A DNA stretch of 64,000 nt from Methanobacterium sp. PtaB.Bin024 (GTDB lineage: Archaea > Methanobacteriota > Methanobacteria > Methanobacteriales > Methanobacteriaceae): positions 143,805-207,804 of the forward strand of contig MVPY01000043.1 of NCBI GenBank assembly GCA_002067065.1, written 5' to 3'. The position numbers and the translations under genes were made by a program. The notes beneath the pieces were generated by a model that worked only from the letters and a program-made list of their open reading frames with translations, was not told where the DNA came from and did not search any database. Shown here piece after piece: positions 11,413 through 22,705 of this stretch; position 1 is the first letter of the stretch; every line of letters starts with the position of its first letter.

Positions 11413-12213
11413 ATGGTACAGAGCATAGTTCCAGAGATCATAAAAGAAAGCGTGGTTAACCTCATCCAGAATAAAGAAAGAGCAGATGGAAGAGCCCTGG
11501 ACCAGTACCGCGAAATAAGCCTGGAAACAGGCATATTAAATAAAGCAGAAGGTTCAGCCCGTGTAAAAATAGGTAAAACACAGATCGTGGTGGGAACCAA
11601 ACCTCAGATCGGCGAACCATTCCCAGACACACCCAACGTAGGCGTGTTAATAACTAATTCAGAACTCCTGCCAATGGCAGCTCCTAATTTTGAACCAGGA
11701 CCCCCTGATGAACGTTCAGTGGAATTAGCCCGTGTAACAGACCGTTGCATAAGGGAAGGGCAAGTAATTGACCTGGAAAAACTGGCTATTATCCCTGGAA
11801 AGAAAGTGTGGATGATCTTTTTAGACATGCACATTGTGGATTACGACGGTAATCTCTTTGATGCTGCAGTTCTGGGCAGTTTAGCTGCTCTTATGAACAC
11901 TAAAATTCCAAGTACAACCATTGAAGGAGACGAAGTGGTAGTTGACCATGAAAAGATGGTCCCCCTCCCGGTTAAGGAACAACCACTCATGTGTACCCTA
12001 GCTAAAATTGGGAAAGAATTGGTAGTTGATCCATCCCTTGAAGAGGATGATGTCCTTGATGCACGAATATCCATCGGTGTTAGAGTTGACGGCAGTATAT
12101 GTGCCATGCAGAAAGGAGGATCAGTTCCCCTCACCCGTGAGGAAATATTAAATGCTGTGGGGATAGCCCAAGAAAAGACTAAAGAACTTAGAAAGTCCCT
12201 TCCCAAAGCCTAA
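11413..12213 (+). CDS. rrp42: exosome complex component Rrp42
   Basis: A 266-residue RNase PH-fold protein that forms the hexamer with Rrp41 but lacks its catalytic residues; it helps to build the RNA path. Typical are ERADGRALDQYREISLETG, GTKPQIGEPFPDTPNVGVL and EPGPPDERSVELARVTDR. ATG 11413 is preferred over the in-frame GTG 11404, which falls in the GGTGA Shine-Dalgarno at the end of rrp41. The start codon lies two bases after the rrp41 stop, so the two ring subunits are presumably made in equal amounts. Confidence 0.94.
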   Translation: MVQSIVPEIIKESVVNLIQNKERADGRALDQYREISLETGILNKAEGSARVKIGKTQIVVGTKPQIGEPFPDTPNVGVLITNSELLPMAAPNFEPGPPDERSVELARVTDRCIREGQVIDLEKLAIIPGKKVWMIFLDMHIVDYDGNLFDAAVLGSLAALMNTKIPSTTIEGDEVVVDHEKMVPLPVKEQPLMCTLAKIGKELVVDPSLEEDDVLDARISIGVRVDGSICAMQKGGSVPLTREEILNAVGIAQEKTKELRKSLPKA

Positions 12214-12300
12214 AGGATACCCTCAGATCTAAATTTTTAGTGAAATACAGTGAGATACAATAATCCACGTAACTAAGATAATACAAGCAACTATATCAGT

Positions 12301-12322
12301 TTAGAGTGGAAAACCACTCTAA
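12301..12322 (+). promoter_or_regulatory. perfect 9-bp hairpin upstream of L37Ae
   Basis: TTAGAGTGG-AAAA-CCACTCTAA, a perfect 9-bp stem with a four-A loop, 36 bases before the L37Ae start. It is not followed by a T run, so it is less likely a terminator than a leader or processing element between the exosome genes and the ribosomal/RNA polymerase pair. Confidence 0.55.
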
Positions 12323-12357
12323 CCAATTCATTATAACAGAATATTAAGGTGATAATT

Positions 12358-12627
12358 ATGGCAAGAACCAAAAAAGTAGGTATTACAGGGAGATTCGGTG
12401 CCCGATACGGTAGGAAAGCAAAAAGATCCGTGAAAATCATTGAAGAGAACATGAAAAAGAATCACACCTGTCCTCAATGTGACCGGCCAGGTGTTAAAAG
12501 AGTCTCAGCAGGAATATGGAAGTGCCGCAAATGTGGTGCGGTATTCACAGGCGGAGCATACATGCCAAACACTCCTATGGGCAAAACAGCCTCAAGAAAC
12601 ATTAAGAGGATTGTTGGAGGTTTATAA
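12358..12627 (+). CDS. rpl37A: 50S ribosomal protein L37Ae
   Basis: An 89-residue zinc-ribbon ribosomal protein beginning MARTKKVGITGRFGARYG. The zinc site is CPQC...CRKC (about residues 39-60), and the C-terminal GGAYMPNTPMGKTA motif is typical. It binds the large-subunit rRNA. ATG 12358 follows an AAGGTGAT Shine-Dalgarno; an in-frame start nine bases earlier would lie within it. It directly precedes rpoP with no spacer, as in most Euryarchaeota. Confidence 0.95.
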   Translation: MARTKKVGITGRFGARYGRKAKRSVKIIEENMKKNHTCPQCDRPGVKRVSAGIWKCRKCGAVFTGGAYMPNTPMGKTASRNIKRIVGGL

Positions 12628-12759
12628 TTGTATAGATGTGTTAAATGTGGTACACTTGTAGATATTAAAGGGTACACAGAATCTAAATGTCCAAGCTGCC
12701 GATACAGGATACTCTTCAAGGAGATCCCAAAGGTTAGACGAGTTGTAAAAGCCCGGTAA
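12628..12759 (+). CDS. rpoP: DNA-directed RNA polymerase subunit P (Rpb12-like)
   Basis: A 43-residue zinc-ribbon protein that is easily missed because of its size and its TTG start, which immediately follows the L37Ae stop codon. Cysteines at 4, 7, 21 and 24 (YRCVKC and KCPSCRYR) form the zinc site, and the basic C-terminal tail ends VRRVVKAR. It is the archaeal counterpart of Rpb12 and stabilises the Rpo3/Rpo10/Rpo11 assembly platform; it also helps open-complex formation. Gene order L37Ae-rpoP supports the call. Confidence 0.95.
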   Translation: MYRCVKCGTLVDIKGYTESKCPSCRYRILFKEIPKVRRVVKAR

Positions 12760-12942
12760 TAAGCTTGAATTAGGATTTATATTTCAAAAGATTTGGCCTC
12801 TAAATGTGAATTAATCTATTAATATTCACCAATACCCTCAAGAGGCAAATCAATACCCCAAATATTACCCTAAAAGCAAATCAATACCTAATATTTGCTC
12901 TAATAAAGGTAATAAATACTTCAATATTTGAAAAACAGATTC

Positions 12943-13473
12943 ATGTTAATCACCACTTCCCGAAAACCATCCCAGAGAACCAGAACTTTTTGCCGCGGAT
13001 TAGAACGGGTCATGAAAGCTCGTTGTGTTAACCGGGGAAAAATGAGTCTTCATGATGTATTCTTGAAGGCCAATCAACTGGAGATGAGTCGTGTAGTGGT
13101 GATATCAGAAAAAGATGGAAATCCCAATGGTATGAAGGTTTATGGGGATGGTGAACTATTCGCCACCATAAAACTAACTGTGGATTTCTCCCTTCCTAAA
13201 GGAAGGATGAAAAAGAATGCAATCTCTCTTCGGTGCGAAGTAGAGGAATTAAAACAGTTTACACAAGAGATTTTTGAAATTCCACTTGAAAATTCAGATA
13301 AATCTGATTATAATCAGGAACAGGAATCTGATTGTAATCTACTATGGATCAGAACCCACAAAAGGAAATCCACACCAATGATGGAATTTTTCGATGCCCA
13401 AGGTCAACCTACTGGTCCACGCATCTACATACATGATTGTGAATTCGCAGGGGAAGCAGATGAAAGCTCTTAA
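12943..13473 (+). CDS. Brix domain ribosomal biogenesis protein
   Basis: A 176-residue archaeal Brix-domain protein starting MLITTSRKPSQRTRTFCRG, the segment found at the N-terminus of the family. The eukaryotic relatives (Imp4, Rpf1, Brx1 and others) assemble ribosomal subunits; the archaeal single-domain form is thought to do the same. No good Shine-Dalgarno is seen. ATG 12943 is chosen by family alignment; TTG 12928 would add five residues. Near the C-terminus there is a low-complexity stretch (SDKSDYNQEQESD). The 168-base spacer before it is AT-rich and may hold a promoter. Confidence 0.88.
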   Translation: MLITTSRKPSQRTRTFCRGLERVMKARCVNRGKMSLHDVFLKANQLEMSRVVVISEKDGNPNGMKVYGDGELFATIKLTVDFSLPKGRMKKNAISLRCEVEELKQFTQEIFEIPLENSDKSDYNQEQESDCNLLWIRTHKRKSTPMMEFFDAQGQPTGPRIYIHDCEFAGEADESS

Positions 13474-13717
13474 ACAAGTTGAAGCTCAGTTTGAAATAGA
13501 GTTTGACTCCCAAAAAGAAGCTGAAATTGTCTTATCCGCAATTCAACCTGAGATATGTGACTCACCCTCTGATAGGACCGTGACTGAGATAAACTGTGAG
13601 GATAAGGTTCTGTCCATTGACATTATGGCGCAGGATTCTCCTTCACTGCGAGCATCCATAAATTCGTACCTCCGCTGGGTCACACTTTCCCAGCAAGTTC
13701 TCAAATTGAGTAAATAA
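13460..13717 (+). CDS. pcc1: KEOPS complex subunit Pcc1
   Basis: An 85-residue Pcc1-family protein (FEIEFDSQKEAEIVLSAIQPE and SIDIMAQDSPSLRASINSYL are typical). Pcc1 dimers form the platform of KEOPS, which with Kae1 makes the t6A modification at position 37 of ANN-decoding tRNAs. ATG 13460 has an AGGGGAA Shine-Dalgarno and overlaps the Brix gene by 14 bases; a longer reading from 13394 would lie wholly inside the Brix gene and is not conserved. It is a standard member of this superoperon. Confidence 0.9.
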   Translation: MKALKQVEAQFEIEFDSQKEAEIVLSAIQPEICDSPSDRTVTEINCEDKVLSIDIMAQDSPSLRASINSYLRWVTLSQQVLKLSK

Positions 13718-13823
13718 TCATATCTGAATTTGAATTAAGGAATTAAGATCTAAAATTTAAAAATTAAATTTAAAATTAGAATGCACATGTTACTGACTTA
13801 TATATGATATATGAGGTGAAAAT

Positions 13824-14183
<360 letters not shown>

Positions 14184-14193
14184 GGTTAACAGT

Positions 14194-14469
14194 TTGAAAA
14201 CCCTTACAGACTCTGAAATGGAAGATATCTCCGAAGCTGCGGCAGTAGCCGCAGAAAACTATATTTTTTCCAAGGTCTCTAAAAAGGAAATCCTCGACCT
14301 GGAGTTAAGAGTTGAATTCAACCAAGACAAAGGCCTTGATGTGGATGTAGAAATAGAACTCTTCCTGGATGAGCTTTCCAAGGCAGATGAAAGTCTGGCT
14401 GATCAGGCAGCCGAAGTTGCCCTAGATGAGATTGATAGATATGTTGAAAAACTGTCTGATTCATCCTAA
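14194..14469 (+). CDS. DUF3194 family protein
   Basis: A 91-residue acidic protein of the archaeal DUF3194 family that almost always follows the prefoldin beta gene. It begins MKTLTDSEMEDISEAAAVAAE from a TTG preceded by TGAGGT; the longer in-frame reading from 14146 would lie inside pfdB. A strand-rich middle (LDLELRVEFNQDKGLDVDVEIEL) and a C-terminal helix are visible. Its function is not known; the genomic link suggests a role in protein folding or ribosome biogenesis. It is the last gene of the superoperon. Confidence 0.85.
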   Translation: MKTLTDSEMEDISEAAAVAAENYIFSKVSKKEILDLELRVEFNQDKGLDVDVEIELFLDELSKADESLADQAAEVALDEIDRYVEKLSDSS

Positions 14470-14472
14470 AAT

Positions 14473-14530
14473 CTTTTTAGCATTTTTTACTTAGTATAGA
14501 AACAGAAGTTTAGGGGATTCTTTTTTTTAG
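14473..14530 (+). terminator. oligo-T terminators after the superoperon
   Basis: T runs at about 14475-14479, 14483-14488 and 14522-14529 follow the last superoperon gene. Oligo-T on the coding strand is the usual archaeal termination signal. Confidence 0.5.
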
Positions 14531-14601
14531 AAGCAGGAGTTATTGTTTCAGCTTCTTTTTTTGGTGTGCAGCCTGATAATACTCTTTAAGAAGAAAATTA
14601 G

Positions 14602-14739
14602 TCAACTAATACATTCAACAGTTATCTTGCGATAATTGCAATATCTGACACCACAACTATCTTCTTTCTCATGTAGTACATGATGCATACATTTTTCATT
14701 GTCACAAAAATCCGTTTGATTGCATTTTACCAGTGTCAT
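14602..14739 (-). CDS. 45-residue Cys-rich protein divergent from arsR
   Basis: A small reading frame with an excellent Shine-Dalgarno (AGGTGA, four bases before ATG). The product has six cysteines in 45 residues (positions 6, 12, 17, 29, 34, 43), a CMHH motif at 17-20 and a net charge near zero; it reads like a small metal-binding or zinc-knuckle protein. No family is recognised. It is divergent from the ArsR-family gene 135 bases away, and the palindrome between them could control both. Its 5' leader contains a hairpin (14788-14817). A metallothionein- or chaperone-like role is inference. It is too short for most gene finders. Confidence 0.65.
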   Translation of the reverse strand: MTLVKCNQTDFCDNEKCMHHVLHEKEDSCGVRYCNYRKITVECIS

Positions 14740-14787
14740 TAAATCACCTATTTATGTCCCAGTGTAACTCTCGGGCAAAAACATTTT

Positions 14788-14817
14788 AAATCTTCTTATT
14801 CTTTTTTGGGAAGATTT
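14788..14817 (-). promoter_or_regulatory. hairpin in the leader of the Cys-rich protein
   Basis: AAATCTTC...GAAGATTT, an 8-bp perfect stem with a 14-base loop. It lies in the region that would be the 5' leader of the minus-strand small protein, or upstream of the arsR promoter on the plus strand. Confidence 0.35.
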
Positions 14818-14831
14818 TTTTCGAAAAGAAT

Positions 14832-14866
<35 letters not shown>

Positions 14867-14873
14867 ATGACAC

Positions 14874-15248
14874 ATGCTGAGGATAAATTCCAGGTCGACA
14901 TTAGAGGCAACCGAAGAGATGGAGGAAGTGTTGAAGGCACTGGCCAATGTTAATCGGTTACTTTTGATTTATTCACTGGCGTCCGGTGAAGTGGAGAAAA
15001 TCAGCGTAACTGAAATGTCCAGAAACATGGGCATCACACAACCTGCAGCATCGCAGCACCTCAAGATCCTGAAAAATGCCCATATCCTCATTGCAAAAAA
15101 AGAGGGAAACTATATCTACTACAGATTCAACGAACGCTCCATGAGAAAGTACCAAAAAAGAATTGATTTTTTATTTAGCTGTGCATTTGCAAGGTGCAAT
15201 CAATTAGAAAGACCGAAATGCCACCATTCGGAAGAAAAGGAAGAATAA
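14874..15248 (+). CDS. ArsR/SmtB family metalloregulator-like protein
   Basis: A 124-residue winged-helix repressor. The core is LANVNRLLLIYSL...VTEMSRNMGITQPAASQHLKIL, followed by the wing KKEGNYIYYRF. Its C-terminal tail carries Cys103, Cys108, Cys116 and His117-His118, a plausible metal or thiol-sensing cluster that differs from the CxC of classical ArsR. Metal or redox binding would release it from DNA. A perfect palindrome lies immediately upstream and a Cys-rich small protein is divergent. The short leader suggests near-leaderless translation. The lon gene lies 200 bases downstream on the same strand but need not be its target. Confidence 0.88.
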   Translation: MLRINSRSTLEATEEMEEVLKALANVNRLLLIYSLASGEVEKISVTEMSRNMGITQPAASQHLKILKNAHILIAKKEGNYIYYRFNERSMRKYQKRIDFLFSCAFARCNQLERPKCHHSEEKEE

Positions 15249-15456
15249 AAATTAGATTCTCACCCTTAAATTCCACACATTTTCCAAAAATATTTTTTAA
15301 ACTTGAATTTATTTAAATCTCTGGAATCTGCAATTAAAATAAATTTTAGATAAACTAAAGTGAAATTAAGAGAAATTAAGCTCAAATCCTTAAATTTAGA
15401 GCAAATCATGAATATTTAAATTATTATTAAAGTTAAAATTGATTCATAAACCCCCT

Positions 15457-17844
<2,388 letters not shown>

Positions 17845-18005
17845 ATCATGTCAACAATAGCATTATCGCTGGAATTGTTTTCTCCCCTGATTAATCATAT
17901 TGGGGGATTAAACTTATTTTTTTAAAGAAATTCAGAATTAGATATTAGGATTAATTTCATATAATCAGATAATTTGTATTTATGGGATGATTTGTTTTTA
18001 TTGTA

Positions 18006-18320
18006 TCATTTATGGCCACGGGTCAAAGTATTAGAGATTCTTTTTAACACACTGCCTTTGTTGCGAATTCGGTTGTGTGGATTTTTTTTGTTTTGAATGG
18101 ATTCTTCCAGAACCATTATTTCATTGAGTTTTTGCTGTAGTTTTTCATCCATTTCTGCAAAGGACAGAACCGCGGATAATGTTTCTACGTGCTGAGAATA
18201 AACCAGTTCTCCCCCACACTGGCAGCTTTCAAAGTCATCAGGATCTTCTCCTTCTGTTAACTCATAATAACCTTTACATTCCCTACAAATTAGATAACCG
18301 ATGTTAACACAACCATCATC
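18006..18320 (-). CDS. small zinc-ribbon protein with no normal start codon
   Basis: An open frame of about 100 codons whose product reads GYLICRECKGYYELTEGED, then FESCQCGGELVYSQ, a two-plus-two Cys zinc ribbon common in Methanobacteriales proteins, followed by a helical and then basic tail ending NTLTRGHK. Coding quality is clear, but the frame begins right after a TAG (18321-18323) with GAT GAT GGT TGT and has no ATG, GTG or TTG before the zinc ribbon. An ATG-ATG lies in another frame and stops after nine codons. Either a rare start codon is used (an ATC at 18300-18302 precedes the ribbon), or a small deletion has damaged the 5' end. A TATA-like TTATAAAC lies about 20 bases upstream. The other parts of the 659-base spacer show nothing recognisable. 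Confidence 0.55.
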   Translation of the reverse strand, partial: DDGCVNIGYLICRECKGYYELTEGEDPDDFESCQCGGELVYSQHVETLSAVLSFAEMDEKLQQKLNEIMVLEESIQNKKNPHNRIRNKGSVLKRISNTLTRGHK

Positions 18321-18503
18321 CTAATTATTATTGTTTATAAGTGACAATATTGTTATATAGTTTTTATTTTCCAGGTTTAGGGTAATAAATGTTTTTCTTT
18401 TATGTTGTGCACGTTTTCAGTAGAAATTTTTTTTTGACTTTATATTCTATCCCAAATTTTATATTTCAGAATAAAGATATAATAAGCCACCTGAGGGGTT
18501 GTA

Positions 18504-19391
18504 ATGCAAGCTAAAGGTGCTCACTATTATATTGAAAAGGGTATAGAAACTTGGTTAGATCATAAGGACTATTTTAAGGCCATAAAACTATTTTCAAGAG
18601 CATTGGAATTTGAACCTCATAATCCCGATGCTCACCTTTTAAGAGGAGCAGTATATGTTGATGTCGGAGACTTGCATTTAGCTTTGAAGGATTACAATAA
18701 AGCTTTGGAATACAACCCTGAAAATGTAGGTCTGTTTTTTGATAAAGGAACGGTTCTATTTTATTTAGGTGATTATCATAAGGCCATCCATTCTTATGAA
18801 AAGTTTCTAAAGGAAGAACCGCATGATGTTGATGCATTATATTTCAATGGTCTGGCCTATCACTTTCTGGGGCAGAATAAGACTGCCCAAAAATTAATTG
18901 ATGAGGCCCTGGGTTTAATTGACACATCTGATGATCTGTATCCTGATCTGTGTAATGCTAAAGGAGAGATACTTTTTGATCTTAAAAATTATCCTGATGC
19001 TGTCACTTATTTTAAAAAAGCAGCAGAAGATGATACCACATCATTTATTGCTCTCTACAATATAGGTCGTGCATTCTATGAAATGGGAAAACTTGAAGAG
19101 GCCCTCAAATACATTGATGATGCCTTAAGGATAGAACCTAAAGAATGGGATATTCTAAATTATAAAGGACTTATTTTAATGGCTATGGGCAGGAAGGAAG
19201 AAGCTATTCGTTGTTTTGATGAAATAATCAAATCACATCCTGTTTACTTCCCAGCATGGTACAATAAAGGAGTGGCCCTCCGACAACTTAAAAGAACAGA
19301 AGAAGCCCTGGAACACTTTGAAGAAGCAATCCGATTGCTTTTGGATAAAAAACCTGACTTGGTTAAGGGAAGGTGTTTAAATAATTTGTAA
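18504..19391 (+). CDS. tetratricopeptide repeat protein
   Basis: A 295-residue protein made almost entirely of about seven TPR units; typical pieces are NPDAHLLRGAVYVDVGDLHLALKDY and ALYNIGRAFYEMGKLEEALKYI. There is no signal peptide or membrane helix, so it is cytosolic. TPR superhelices mediate protein-protein contacts; no partner can be named. The ATG has a GAGGGGTT Shine-Dalgarno. Methanogens carry many such genes. It stands alone on its strand. Confidence 0.88.
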   Translation: MQAKGAHYYIEKGIETWLDHKDYFKAIKLFSRALEFEPHNPDAHLLRGAVYVDVGDLHLALKDYNKALEYNPENVGLFFDKGTVLFYLGDYHKAIHSYEKFLKEEPHDVDALYFNGLAYHFLGQNKTAQKLIDEALGLIDTSDDLYPDLCNAKGEILFDLKNYPDAVTYFKKAAEDDTTSFIALYNIGRAFYEMGKLEEALKYIDDALRIEPKEWDILNYKGLILMAMGRKEEAIRCFDEIIKSHPVYFPAWYNKGVALRQLKRTEEALEHFEEAIRLLLDKKPDLVKGRCLNNL

Positions 19392-19477
19392 TAGGTTAAG
19401 GTGAATTATTTCTTTTTAATGGTGTGTTTTTTTCAATAATTAACCTATATTGCCATTAATTCTTTTTTTTGTATGTA

Positions 19478-20278
19478 TTATGTCTTTTTTAAAGTCACCA
19501 CAATAATTTGCGGGCGTGCGAAAAACCTCACTGGCAATATAGTGGTTCCCAGACCATTACTAACAATCAAAGTAGAGTTATCCTCTGTGATAACCCCTGT
19601 ACGATATTTATTCCCATAATCTGAGTGGGTGGCAGGTGCCCATAGTCCGAAGAAGGTTACCTGTCCTCCATGGGTGTGTCCAGAGAAAACTAGATCAACT
19701 TTGGACTTATCAACCAGGGGGAAGTAGTCCGGGTTATGAGTGATTAGAATAACAAAGTCCTGGGGTGTAACCACAGAAGTTGTGGCATTTTGGATCTGAG
19801 CCCCATTATTGTAATCCCCTACTCCGCCCAGACGGATCCTGGAGCCGTTAACCGTAATCCAGGTTCCTTTGTTACCTATGTATGTTACATTTGATTGGAA
19901 TATGGTATTTAGAGTTACATATTGAGGATCTTTATTACCTAAAACAGCATAAACACCCAGAGGGGCTTCTAAATTGGATAATGAATCAAAAGTGGATTGT
20001 GTATATGCAGAGTCACCGTCTACGTAGTCTCCTCCCAGGAGGATCAGATCTGGATCCAGGGCATTTACCTGATTAACCAAACTATCAATTCTCTCTTGAC
20101 TAAAAAAAGGACCTGCATGAATGTCAGAGAGGAAAACAATTGTTTTACCATCAAACTGGGCAGGAATCTGGTCAGATTCAATGGTTATTTCCTTGGTTTC
20201 GATCCAGTAGGGTTCTATGAACATGTAAATTACTAAAAGGATCACAGCTATTAGCACTAAATAACGTTTTTTGATCAA
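19478..20278 (-). CDS. membrane-anchored calcineurin-like metallophosphoesterase
   Basis: A 266-residue protein with one N-terminal membrane helix (about 5-22, LVLIAVILLVIYMFI) and an outward-facing phosphoesterase domain of the YkuE type. Metal-binding motifs are SDIHAG, GGDYVDGD, THNPD and SGHTHGGQ. The usual GNHD/E motif reads GNKD, so the His that normally acts near the leaving group is Lys; activity may be altered. Relatives hydrolyse lipid phosphates or UDP-activated intermediates. The start is TTG with GGTGTT before it. It ends convergently with the TPR gene. Confidence 0.87.
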   Translation of the reverse strand: MIKKRYLVLIAVILLVIYMFIEPYWIETKEITIESDQIPAQFDGKTIVFLSDIHAGPFFSQERIDSLVNQVNALDPDLILLGGDYVDGDSAYTQSTFDSLSNLEAPLGVYAVLGNKDPQYVTLNTIFQSNVTYIGNKGTWITVNGSRIRLGGVGDYNNGAQIQNATTSVVTPQDFVILITHNPDYFPLVDKSKVDLVFSGHTHGGQVTFFGLWAPATHSDYGNKYRTGVITEDNSTLIVSNGLGTTILPVRFFARPQIIVVTLKKT

Positions 20279-20719
20279 AATAACACCGTAATGGTTTAAT
20301 TTGGTTGATTTTCATTCTAATCTTAAAAAATCGAATATTGATTTGGGTAATTCTATTTTAATTAAGGATAATTCTATTTTTATTAAAAATCATTTCCGGG
20401 GTATTGATTTATAAGGAGTGGTCACTTTGGATTAGATAGAATTTTCAAGTAAATAAGGTTTAGGGTTCCTAAGTCATGAATTTAAAAAATATTTTTGAAT
20501 ATCGTGTAGGGATAACATAATGTAAATTTTTTTGACGATATACTATCAGATTGTCTGTTTTCATTAAAACGTCATTTTTTTTGATTATTTAACTAAATTT
20601 AATCAAGAAATAACAAAAATAATCTTTCATAAGCTTATTTGTTTGTAATACTTTTATTAGAAAAATTATTTATACTGCTAAGATCATATTATTATCACAA
20701 AAAGTAGGAGAGATATCGT
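20279..20719. other. AT-rich divergent intergenic region
   Basis: This spacer separates two divergent genes. A TATA-like TTATTTATAC lies near 20670 for the plus-strand HTH gene. I see no reading frame of quality, no strong inverted repeat and no RNA-like GC-rich part. Confidence 0.4.
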
Positions 20720-21109
20720 ATGGAAGGAGATTTAAAAGATCTGGTTTTAGGATTCAGGAAATACACAGGAAAAACTCAAAGTGAAGTTGCTGATAAACTG
20801 GAAGTATCCACAGATATAGAGACTGCACTGGAAACAGGAACTTACAAACAACCCACAAAACATCTTATGGGAAGAATAAAAGATTTAACTTCGGGATGTG
20901 ATCAAAACGATCTAGTCCACATTGGAAAAGGTTACCGGATAATGGATGGTTTAGGTCCTGACTTCAAATACTTCATCCGTGGCCTGGAACAGGCAAGGGG
21001 CATTGATCCTAAAGAACTTCTCAATCAACCCGAAGATGAATTCTATCGGATAATTGGAAGTGTTAATCTGGATGAGTTTGACTTGGTTATGGCTGGTAGG
21101 AAAGCTTAA
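20720..21109 (+). CDS. HTH (XRE-like) domain protein of unknown function
   Basis: A 129-residue protein. The N-terminal half resembles a Cro/C1-type helix-turn-helix (VLGFRKYTGKTQSEVADKLEVSTDIETALETG). The C-terminal half (about 75-129) is not recognised; it includes DGLGPDFKYFIRGLEQARG. Whether it binds DNA is unproven: the recognition helix is acidic and Thr-rich. It has an AGGAGA Shine-Dalgarno and stands alone between a phosphoesterase and hcgG. Context offers no firm hint. Confidence 0.7.
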   Translation: MEGDLKDLVLGFRKYTGKTQSEVADKLEVSTDIETALETGTYKQPTKHLMGRIKDLTSGCDQNDLVHIGKGYRIMDGLGPDFKYFIRGLEQARGIDPKELLNQPEDEFYRIIGSVNLDEFDLVMAGRKA

Positions 21110-21199
21110 TTTAATAGATACCAGTCAACCCATTGTCTATTTTTTTATTTTTTCAATCACTAGTTAATGTTTTTAATTTCTTGATTTTGTTGGAATAAA

Positions 21200-22705
21200 T
21201 CAAATCAGAGTTATTGGATCATCTAATCTCCGGGATATCCTGGTAACCAATCCCGGAATAGTGGAAGTGATTATAGTGTGATCAGCATTTTCGGATGCTA
21301 ATCTATCATCTGATGAGCCCCCAATGATGTTTGGTTCCAGTTCTCTACTTAAGATATCAACAGTTACCTTCTCCACCCAAGGATCCTTATCACTGATGAT
21401 GATCTCATCAACATCGTTGTCCAGTTCTCTGGCTAAAGCCCAGGAGACGAATCTTCCCCCTATGAGTGCGGCACTACTACCAGTAAGGGTTTCATGAATA
21501 CCCTGAATGGTTCTTTCAACTTTCACTTTCTCATAGATAGGTGAGTTGGGCAACACTGCCCAGTGAGCATCACCCACCGGGAACTCTCCTACTTTCTGAG
21601 GATAAACATTTTCAGGTCCCACCACCTTAATGGCACTGGCCAATGCTTCCAATTCTCCTCTTTGAATAGGCACACTGGTTAAGCCCTCTTTGAGTTCTTC
21701 TTTAATTATTCTGATCACACGTGGAAGTCCAAAATTTCCTTTTCTAGCTGTTCCTGGACTGTAACCACACATGTAACCATGGTGATTCTTGGGAAAACCA
21801 GTGATTATGGCATTTAGCCCTGCCCGTAAACCCACACGACACTCATCTTCATAAGCACCATTGGTGGCCACGATCTTCCCTGGCACTAGTAGACGGGCCA
21901 TGGCCACTGCCTTGGCAAAGCTATCCAAGCGGTTACTGGACTGATTGAAAGGTCCACCCTCCAGTACAAAAATATCTGCCCCTAATTCAAGGGCTTTCTC
22001 AAATCCAGTGATTAGATCATCATAACCATCTCCTATGAACATGATGGCCTCCACACCTTTACCATACTTTTGGGCAAGCTGGGCGATCTCTTCAGCTTCT
22101 TCTAAGGGTGCAGCGTGTCCTTCTCCACCCTGTGCACTGGTCACGTTAATGGCCACAGAGGAAGAGCATTTAACCCAGTCATCCCTCTCATCTAAGGCAG
22201 CTTCCTCTTTATCCAGGAGTCTGACATGGATCCTGTCCCGGGGGCATTCATGGAAAGGAGGACCTTCATTATAACATTGTCCTGGACATTTAACAATCTC
22301 CCGGGGGAATCGCATAGCTCCATATCTTCCAAAGTGATCCAGATCCAAAGGCACATCTGTAACTTCCCGAACTTCCCGGAGAACATCAATACCTTTCATT
22401 TCATGGCTTTCAGCGATATCTGCAAAGGCATAGGCACATACATGAATTGAAGCACCAATCATGTTTGATAAAAGGCAGTTCCCAATCAGTTCATCTTTTT
22501 CCATGTTTGATGCGCAGGTGCCCACTATGATTTCAGTCAGGTCACAGCCCAGAGGGAATTTTTTGAAATTCATTCCCAGCCTGGTGGCATCAGCAGTTGA
22601 TAGTGCAGAAACTGCATCCACCACATCATTAACATTTTTTCCTGATTTACTGAGTTCGAAAGCTGAATCCATGTCATTTGCTGCATCCTTGACCATATCG
22701 TGCAC
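21200..22705 (-). CDS. hcgG: [Fe]-hydrogenase cofactor biosynthesis protein HcgG/HmdC
   Basis: A protein of about 501 residues matching HmdC (HcgG), a family that occurs with Hmd and is needed for the iron-guanylylpyridinol cofactor, though its reaction is not settled. Seen are a Cys-containing segment VKCPGQCYNEGPPFHECPRD (about 140-160), a central alpha/beta part with VEAIMFIGDGYDD, and NHHGYMCGYSPGTARKGNF. GTG 22705 is chosen because AGGTGA lies four bases before it; the longer in-frame GTG 22714 would be inside that site. It is separated from hmd and hcgA-F by about 10 kb and is on the other strand, so it must have its own promoter. The 340-base spacer upstream shows only AT-rich sequence. 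Confidence 0.85.
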   Translation of the reverse strand: MHDMVKDAANDMDSAFELSKSGKNVNDVVDAVSALSTADATRLGMNFKKFPLGCDLTEIIVGTCASNMEKDELIGNCLLSNMIGASIHVCAYAFADIAESHEMKGIDVLREVREVTDVPLDLDHFGRYGAMRFPREIVKCPGQCYNEGPPFHECPRDRIHVRLLDKEEAALDERDDWVKCSSSVAINVTSAQGGEGHAAPLEEAEEIAQLAQKYGKGVEAIMFIGDGYDDLITGFEKALELGADIFVLEGGPFNQSSNRLDSFAKAVAMARLLVPGKIVATNGAYEDECRVGLRAGLNAIITGFPKNHHGYMCGYSPGTARKGNFGLPRVIRIIKEELKEGLTSVPIQRGELEALASAIKVVGPENVYPQKVGEFPVGDAHWAVLPNSPIYEKVKVERTIQGIHETLTGSSAALIGGRFVSWALARELDNDVDEIIISDKDPWVEKVTVDILSRELEPNIIGGSSDDRLASENADHTIITSTIPGLVTRISRRLDDPITLI

